Assembly: GCA_937858455.1 (NCBI GenBank)
Contig: CALLYN010000501.1
Span: 1-6,556, forward strand
Direction: 5' to 3'
Length of the DNA stretch: 6,556 bases
Source: an uncultured Kouleothrix sp.
GTDB lineage: Bacteria; Chloroflexota; Chloroflexia; Chloroflexales; Roseiflexaceae
Position numbers and translations under genes: made by a program. The notes under the pieces were generated by a model. The model saw only the letters and a list, made by a program, of their open reading frames with translations. It did no database searches and was not told the DNA's origin. How positions within the stretch are numbered: the stretch's first letter is position 1; each line of letters starts with the position of its first letter. Shown here piece after piece: positions 5,688 through 6,556 of the stretch.

Positions 5688-6556
5688 CGCCCCTGCTGGC
5701 GCAGGGCATCGTTCACCTTGTCGAGCGCTTCGCCGGAGCCAATGCGCCGCTCGGCGGAGCCAGCTGCGTCGCGGCCATACAATGTGCGCTGCTCGCGATC
5801 AGCGGCGGCGTGTGCAGCAACGTGCTGATCCCGATCGGTCGTAACGGCTCGTCTGCGGGTCGCATCGGCACGCGCGTTCAGCAAATGCCCCAGTTCAAGG
5901 TCGTTGGTGAGCATGAGATGCCGGTCGGCGCGATCGCCCCGGCACAGCTATATGCGCCGATGGCCCGTCGCCATATGGAACTGTTCGGCACGACGAGCTC
6001 GCAGAACGAGACGATCGCCGGGTGGCTCTACCTGTCGCCGAACCTCATCGGCTTCGCGCTGTTCTTCGCCGTGCCGCTGGTGTTCTCGCTCATCATCAGC
6101 TTCTTCGACTGGGACTTCCTCGGCGTGCAGTACTACACCCGGCTCAAGGCGCCGTGGCTCCCGATCCCGGGCATCTGGACGATCCCGCACTTCGGCCAGG
6201 ACCGGAGCTGCGAGCTGACGTCGATGGGCTGGGAGGTGCGGCCGGAGGGGCTCGGCATGATCCTCGACCGGGTGCACTCCTACGGTGCCTGGGACCGCCT
6301 CGTGATCACCGAGTCAGGGTGCAGTTTCGACGAGGTGACGGTGGGGGAGGGCAACGACCTCCGGGTCCCCGACGGCCGGCGCATCTCCTACTACCAGCGG
6401 CACCTCGCCGAGGTGCGGGCGGCGCAGGAGCGCGGCGTCCCCGTCGAGGGGTACTTCTGCTGGTCGCTCCTCGACAACTTCGAGTGGGCGTTCGGCTACG
6501 GCCCCCGCTTCGGACTCGTCTACGTCGACTACGCCACGCAGCGCCGGGTGGTGAAG
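5660..6556 (+). CDS. Continuous mosaic reading frame: thiolase, ABC permease and GH1 pieces (3' partial)
   Basis: One plus-strand frame has no stop from just after TGA (5657-5659) to the window edge, 299 codons. In order it carries thiolase-like sequence (about 5741-6001), the start of a sugar ABC permease (about 6002-6127) and the C-terminal part of a beta-glucosidase (about 6113-6556). The three families have unrelated folds and no known fusion. None is complete: the thiolase lacks both ends, the permease lacks almost all of its helices and the glucosidase lacks most of its barrel. In-frame ATGs exist at 5885, 5918 and 5975, none with a convincing Shine-Dalgarno. A gene caller would probably report a hybrid protein here. 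I do not believe it is a functional product. A chimeric assembly is the likeliest reason. Confidence 0.5.
5665..5678. repeat. 14-bp perfect palindrome TACCGCTAGCGGTA
   Basis: A perfect dyad without a loop lies next to the minus-strand stop codon at 5684-5686. It could be an operator-like site or a short hairpin. No T-run follows on either strand, so it is not a terminator. Confidence 0.4.
5684..5740 (-). pseudogene. Possible C-terminal tail of a minus-strand protein, perhaps a sugar-binding protein
   Basis: Read on the minus strand, the last codons before TAG (5684-5686) give GSGEALDKVNDALRQQGR. This resembles the C-terminal helix of family 1 extracellular solute-binding proteins of sugar ABC transporters, where an EALD..N.AL pattern is common. 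Codons here are GC-ending, like the first 5.4 kb. Beyond about 5740 the minus frame stays open but no longer looks like such a protein, and the plus strand becomes thiolase-like, so this would be the stump of a gene cut by the junction. A plus/minus convergent arrangement with the hairpins between would make sense. The match is short and could be chance. Confidence 0.25.
5741..6001 (+). pseudogene. Internal fragment of an SCPx-type thiolase / acetyl-CoA acetyltransferase
   Basis: The translation contains GGASCVAAIQCALLAISGG (from 5753), then a VLIPIGRNG strand, AIAPAQLYAPMARRHMEL and FGTTS. The last two blocks are characteristic of the SCP2-thiolase (SCPx-like) family, which cleaves or forms 3-ketoacyl-CoA or has degenerate activity. 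Only about 85 residues from the middle of the roughly 390-residue family are present. The N-terminal part and the whole C-terminal domain are missing. The Cys in GGASC may correspond to the nucleophile, but I cannot align it without a search. Codons here use GGT, CGT, GTT, TCT, CAT, CTA and TAT more freely than the pieces on either side, which suggests another genomic origin. Confidence 0.7.
6002..6127 (+). pseudogene. N-terminal fragment of a CUT1-type sugar ABC transporter permease (MalF/UgpA-like)
   Basis: The peptide NETIAGWLYLSPNLIGFALF, then FAVPLVFSLIISFFDWDFLG, is the typical first membrane helix of binding-protein-dependent sugar permeases: a short cytoplasmic start, AGWLYLSPNLIGF entering the membrane, and FFDWD at its outer end. 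The family is usually about 290-320 residues with six helices. Only about 40 residues remain, with no EAA loop. The natural start codon is missing because the frame runs in from thiolase sequence. The 3' end merges with glycosidase sequence at the shared DFLGV. Codons are almost all GC-ending. Confidence 0.75.
6113..6556 (+). CDS. C-terminal part of a family 1 glycoside hydrolase (beta-glucosidase), partial at both ends
   Basis: Beta-glycosidase of the GH1 family, retaining mechanism. Visible landmarks in order are DFLGVQYYTR (from 6113), MGWEVRPEGL (6224), LVITESGCSF with the catalytic nucleophile Glu at 6311-6313, VPDGRRISYYQRHL, and GYFCWSLLDNFEWAFGYGPR, whose NFEW holds sugar-contacting residues. 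RFGLVYVDYATQRRVVK at the edge is just short of the usual C-terminus. About 148 of some 450 residues are present. The acid/base NEP motif and most of the barrel are absent. The canonical TENG is TESG here. Codon use (CTC, GTC, TCC, CCC, CGG, GGG) is more GC-biased and actinobacterial-looking than in the first 5.4 kb. The family assignment is firm. Continuity with the upstream sequence is doubtful. Confidence 0.85.

Noticed and set aside
5948..6277. Minus-strand frame and an offset plus-strand frame (5904-6218)
   Set aside because: Both are shadows of the frame that carries recognisable permease and GH1 sequence. Their peptides are Arg/Ser-rich or His/Glu-rich without motifs.

Overview
The window is GC-rich bacterial DNA with strongly GC-biased third codon positions. 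Its divergent FtsH-family protease, sigma70-like promoters and many GGCTTCGCC-tipped hairpins would suit a Chloroflexota (Roseiflexus/Kouleothrix-like) genome. That placement is an inference from style, not from a marker gene.

Layout. Positions 1-146 hold the first 48 codons of a minus-strand gene for a membrane-anchored or secreted protein, cut by the window edge. A short divergent intergenic region with a good promoter (TTGCGA-N17-TATACT) precedes a two-gene plus-strand operon: a single-pass membrane protein with an extracytoplasmic C-terminal domain (245-931), then an FtsH-family AAA+ metalloprotease (986-2944). The protease has all catalytic residues, but almost no loop between its two membrane helices and an unusual Gly/Met-rich insert after Walker B. 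A textbook intrinsic terminator (2971-3011) closes the operon. Next is a GDP-4-keto-6-deoxymannose reductase gene (rmd, 3129-4088). Its promoter places the transcription start on the ATG, so the mRNA is probably leaderless. A second terminator follows, then a separately started sugar-1-phosphate nucleotidyltransferase gene with a left-handed beta-helix tail (4297-5409), probably mannose-1-phosphate guanylyltransferase. Together these two would cover the first and last steps from mannose-1-phosphate to GDP-D-rhamnose. The intermediate 4,6-dehydratase is not in the window.

Positions 5410-5690 are non-coding and highly structured. Three perfect hairpins all have a GGC-TTC-GCC tip in the same orientation. 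The first two are enclosed by a 13-bp inverted repeat (12/13 matching), giving a 125-bp MITE/REP-like unit. The third overlaps a TATAAT box.

From about 5740 to the end the sequence changes character. One uninterrupted plus-strand frame runs through an internal piece of an SCPx-type thiolase, then the N-terminal piece of a CUT1-type sugar ABC permease, then the C-terminal third of a family 1 beta-glucosidase. The permease-glucosidase switch falls on a 15-base stretch (DFLGV) that would fit both genes, and codon use shifts between pieces. This looks like a chimera, most likely an assembly artefact near a contig end, less likely a real rearrangement. I do not see a clearly novel functional system. 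The most unusual authentic-looking items are the hairpin element and the divergent FtsH operon.
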